From the NCBI GenBank assembly GCA_020205615.1, contig CM035168.1, positions 123,651,573-123,715,572 on the forward strand: 64,000 nt of DNA, given 5' to 3'. The number at the start of each line of letters is the position of its first letter. The first letter of the stretch is position 1. This document shows, piece after piece, positions 60,950 to 64,000 of the stretch. Under the pieces are notes generated by a model, which saw only the letters and a list, made by a program, of their open reading frames with translations, was not told where the DNA came from and did no database searches. The stretch is from Panax quinquefolius (taxonomy: Eukaryota > Streptophyta > Magnoliopsida > Apiales > Araliaceae). A program made the position numbers and the translations under genes.

Positions 60950-61670
60950 CGGGTTAGTTAATTATAAATTTTGCGAAGTTTATACCTTTACTAGATATCT
61001 GGGTTCTACCCATTCTTTTATCTTTTTTGCTTGCGCCAACGTTTGAACTTGACTACGGAGAAATTAGACTTTGACCTATTTATGGAGACTCTCGTTAGAG
61101 AAACTTTCATTACATCCGTTGTTTAAAAATCTTGTTTGATTCAAGTTGGCACCATTACTTACCGTTGACCTTATCTCTTTAAAGATACTTGCTTTTGGGG
61201 ATTGATTGGTTAACTACTCATCACGCCAAAATTGATTGCTTTTTGTAAGGTTGTTAGTTTTCATATTCCTAAGCAACTCCGTTATTCGAACTCAAGCAAT
61301 CAAACCATTGTAGTCAAACATTTTCATATCAAGCCATGAAGTCATTCGTTTATTACGGATGTCAAGTTTTCTTAGTCCATGTTATGGATTTGAATAAAGA
61401 CACGCCGATTTGAATAATATTATTGTTGTTATTGATTTTTCCCGACGTATTTCTGAAGAATTTATTCGCTTACTCCCAAAGATCGATATTAAATTTTGTA
61501 TCGACTTTGAACCCGCAGACAAAAACTCATTTCTAAAATCTCATATCGAATGGCTCTATTGAACTTCGTGGAGTTAAAAATTCAACTATAGAATTTGGTA
61601 CATGAGCCTTTATCTTGTGACTTCTTTGTGGAATTCACAAGCTCGAGACTCTCTGTAAGTGGACGTCATA
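60950..61670 (+). pseudogene. Decayed protease and truncated RT start of the family A element
   Basis: Across shifting frames one can follow a LLDT/GSTHSF-like protease active site (about 60990), GIDWLTTHHAKIDC (about 61200), a DVFPEE-like stretch, IKFCIDFEP (about 61490) and an ISKISYRMA...ELVHE-like RT lead-in (about 61540-61610). It ends abruptly before LTR A4. Confidence 0.75.
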
Positions 61671-61684
61671 TTCGTGCGATAATA

Positions 61685-64000
61685 ATGGAAAGCGATTGGA
61701 TGAGGAAAACGACAAAGTTTGGGTGGTTATAAATAACGCGCGTAGTTGTTACCAATTAAGACCATTGAATACCCGTTGGTTAAAATACAAGAAGAATACG
61801 CGTGGTCGCATAAAGAAGATACCAGATTGCAAGATATGTTGAATTATTGATCCGCACGTAAGATGGCACTACTTAATAATTTTCAAGAGTTCTCGCTCAA
61901 TATTTTATTTTATTGATTCAATAATTGTTGCGTTGATATTTTATATTATTGTTGTTCAATAATTGTCAACGCGACAAGATTCCATTATCGATCAATAATT
62001 CATATTATTTGAAAAATATTATTAGATAGCATTATTGACAATGTCTAGAAAGTTTCGTCAAGGAGAGGTTTGGTCACCTAATTTGCGCCAAGAAGGAGAA
62101 ATCCTTATCTGAAAGCCCCTTTCCCAGGAGCGGCTACTGGTTCATTATAATTGTGATTCGTAATATTATTTGTGAATAATTAATTATTGATTCATATGAT
62201 AAAGAAATATTTATTTTATGTGGATATAAATGATGGATTTATTTATGTGGTTATAAATGAAGAAATTATGTTGAGGTGTTTTATCAAGATTTTATCTGAT
62301 TGGAGGTATTAAAAATTAAATCGGGGGTTTTTCAGATATATTATGGGGTTATAATTTTAATCCGACCGTTGGATTGTGGTAATTTTGGGTATGTTATACA
62401 TACATAAGTTGAGTATATGTCCACAAATTTTGAACCGTTAAAAATTCACGAATGATTTGTTATGAATTTTAAGAGGTGTCGATTCTAAATCGTGGTTATA
62501 ATTGATTTTGGTGGAAAATTCTAGAATTGAGTGGCTCCACTTGTGGTTGGTGAAGAAATGTGCTGAATTTTATTTCAAATGTGGTGGGTGGCAATAGTAG
62601 TGTAAAGCCATCGTGCAAAGAAAGTCAAGTCCGCTTCTACGGGCTAACATTTTCCTATAAATAGAGGGCTAAGTTAGAATTGAAAATCACACCGTAAACA
62701 AGTTTTTCTCTTTTTCTCTCTATATTATTGAGCGTATTTTGTGAGTATTTAGATACTTTGAGAGTTCTTTGCTCAAGATAAGTTTCATTCAAAGATCACT
62801 TCCGAACCTTTCCTTCCAAGGCATCGATTCTTTGAGGTAAGTGGATGTTATTTTCTTCTCAAAATGATATTAATTCTTCAATATCATTATCTTTGAAATA
62901 TTGGTTGGTACTTTTTATCAAATTTGGAACTTTTTCATGTCTGGGTTACTTATTCATGAGTTACTTATTCACGAGTTACTATTCATGAGTTACTTATTCA
63001 CGAGTTACTTATTCACGAGTACTATTCACGTAAGCGTGAAGATGTTTTTTTGTGGAATTTCTATCTTTGGGTGTTTGAGTTACTATTCACGATATCAGAC
63101 TATTCACGATATCTGAAGACTATTCACGAATACGGCAAGAATATTCATAGAAAAATGAAAATTTTTCTTTTCGCTCTAAAATATCTATTCGGATACTAGC
63201 TTTGATTGTATCCATGTTTTGATCATTCTTGAATTTTACACCACTATGATTATTTTTGAGGTATTGTTGGACATGGATAAAACAAAGTACTGAATCCTTA
63301 ATCCTTAATCCTTGTCATTTTGTTTCAATTGGATTCGTTCTTTAAAAATATTTTCATCATCCTCGCCTTAAATGATGATATTATTGAATATCTTTGGCCC
63401 AGTAGTGCAAAGATGAATGATTTTGAAGAATATCTTTGGCCGTAGTGCAAAAGATGAAAGCGGTGTTTAAATGAACATGACTAATCGATGAATATCTTTG
63501 GCTGTAGTAAAAGATGAACAGTGTTTAAATGAACATGACCGATCGAGGAATATCTTTGGCCTTTAGTGCAAAGATGAGCAGTGTTGAGATGAACATGACC
63601 GATTGATGAATATCTTTGGCTTTATAGTGCAAAGATGAATATTTGATTTGAGATGAATATTGATTGATGTTACAGGATAAAATATTGATGATGGACCGTT
63701 AAATTCATAGATTATAGTAGATTTCATTCTCTACGTAACTCTTCTATGAATTATTATTTCATTGCTAATATTGATCCCAAACTTGTTATACTATTGTATT
63801 CTCATCGATTTTTCCTCGTTGGAGACTAACGATAATTTGTTGTATATTATCTTAGTCATAACATTCTTTATCGGGCTAGTTGAGCTCACCCTTTTTCTTG
63901 TTGTTCCATTTTTCTTCTCGAGGAGGCGAGAATGTAGCGAGTACTTAATGGGGGTATGGAATGAAGGTTCTAGAGAGAGTTGTTTTAGTAGTCCTCACCA
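61685..64000 (+). repeat. LTR A4, 5'-truncated, continues beyond the window
   Basis: Matches LTR A2 from about 26595 and A3 from about 57030 onward (GGAAAGCGATTGGATGAGG), so roughly the first 275 bases of the LTR are missing. TATA box at 62656-62664, TATTCACGAGTTACT repeats at 62945-63030, minisatellite at 63385-63640. Cut by the window end at a point matching about 28900 in A2. Confidence 0.9.

Larger units (their letters stand above)
56753..64000 (+). mobile_element. Ty3/gypsy element with family A LTRs, internally deleted, running off the window
   Basis: 5' LTR A3 (56753-59540), primer site, gag, protease and a fragment of the RT start, then directly a 5'-truncated second family A LTR (from about 61685) that continues past 64000. 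The rest of RT, RNase H and integrase are missing. It is inserted in, or joined to, the Tat-like element at about 56752. Confidence 0.88.

Noticed and set aside
1..64000. Prokaryotic-type system, phage or organelle insertion
   Set aside because: No operon structure, ribosome-binding sites or organelle genes; the tRNA is nuclear-type and the genes are spliced.

Overview
This is plant nuclear DNA, most likely from a eudicot. The coding genes are plant-type and spliced, intergenic DNA is AT-rich, there is a nuclear tRNA gene, and more than half of the window is Ty3/gypsy LTR retrotransposon sequence. The species cannot be named from the sequence. No bacterial or viral operon, CRISPR array or defence system is present. 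The value of the window lies in four intact conserved genes and in how transposons are stacked inside and between them.

Host genes, left to right: (1) TRAPPC5/TRS31, a TRAPP vesicle-tethering subunit, + strand, exons at 4496-7035 and a last exon at 18693-18722; the first exon lies upstream of the window. (2) CAF1, the CCR4-NOT deadenylase catalytic subunit, - strand, 19845-20669. (3) tRNA-Thr(AGU), 39130-39203. (4) RTF2, a replication-fork and splicing RING-like protein, + strand, 39488-40633. (5) MED22, a Mediator head subunit, - strand, three coding exons between 48033 and 44684. None is an operon partner of another; they are independent housekeeping genes.

Mobile DNA: 1-3973 is the 3' end of a gypsy element with a very long LTR. 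The last TRAPPC5 intron is 11.7 kb because an 8.7-kb gypsy element (7820-16522, - strand, TSD TAATT) landed in it. That element itself holds a TRIM element (13655-14377, TSD GGGTA), a Stowaway-type MITE (15216-15485) and an unidentified insert (about 10846-12165). A tRNA-derived SINE lies further on in the same intron (16923-17109). Between CAF1 and RTF2 is a four-level nest: a GGTTAC-rich tandem-repeat region (about 22200-38690) is split by a solo LTR on the - strand (TSD TTTAT), which is split by a 10.8-kb chromovirus element (24303-35091, TSD GAAAA), whose 5' LTR is split by another solo LTR (26321-29088). The right side (53119-64000) holds a truncated Tat/Ogre-like element followed by an internally deleted element with the same long LTR family, running off the window.

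Two long LTR families (here called A, about 2.65-2.8 kb, and B, about 2.6 kb) dominate. They are sister families that share start and end sequences, internal minisatellites, a TATAAATAG promoter and GAATATTC palindromes near the start. Copy-to-copy differences cluster at CAG/CTG/CCGG-like sites, even inside the primer-binding site. This may mean that some 'decay' of these elements is consensus error at methylated cytosines and not true mutation.
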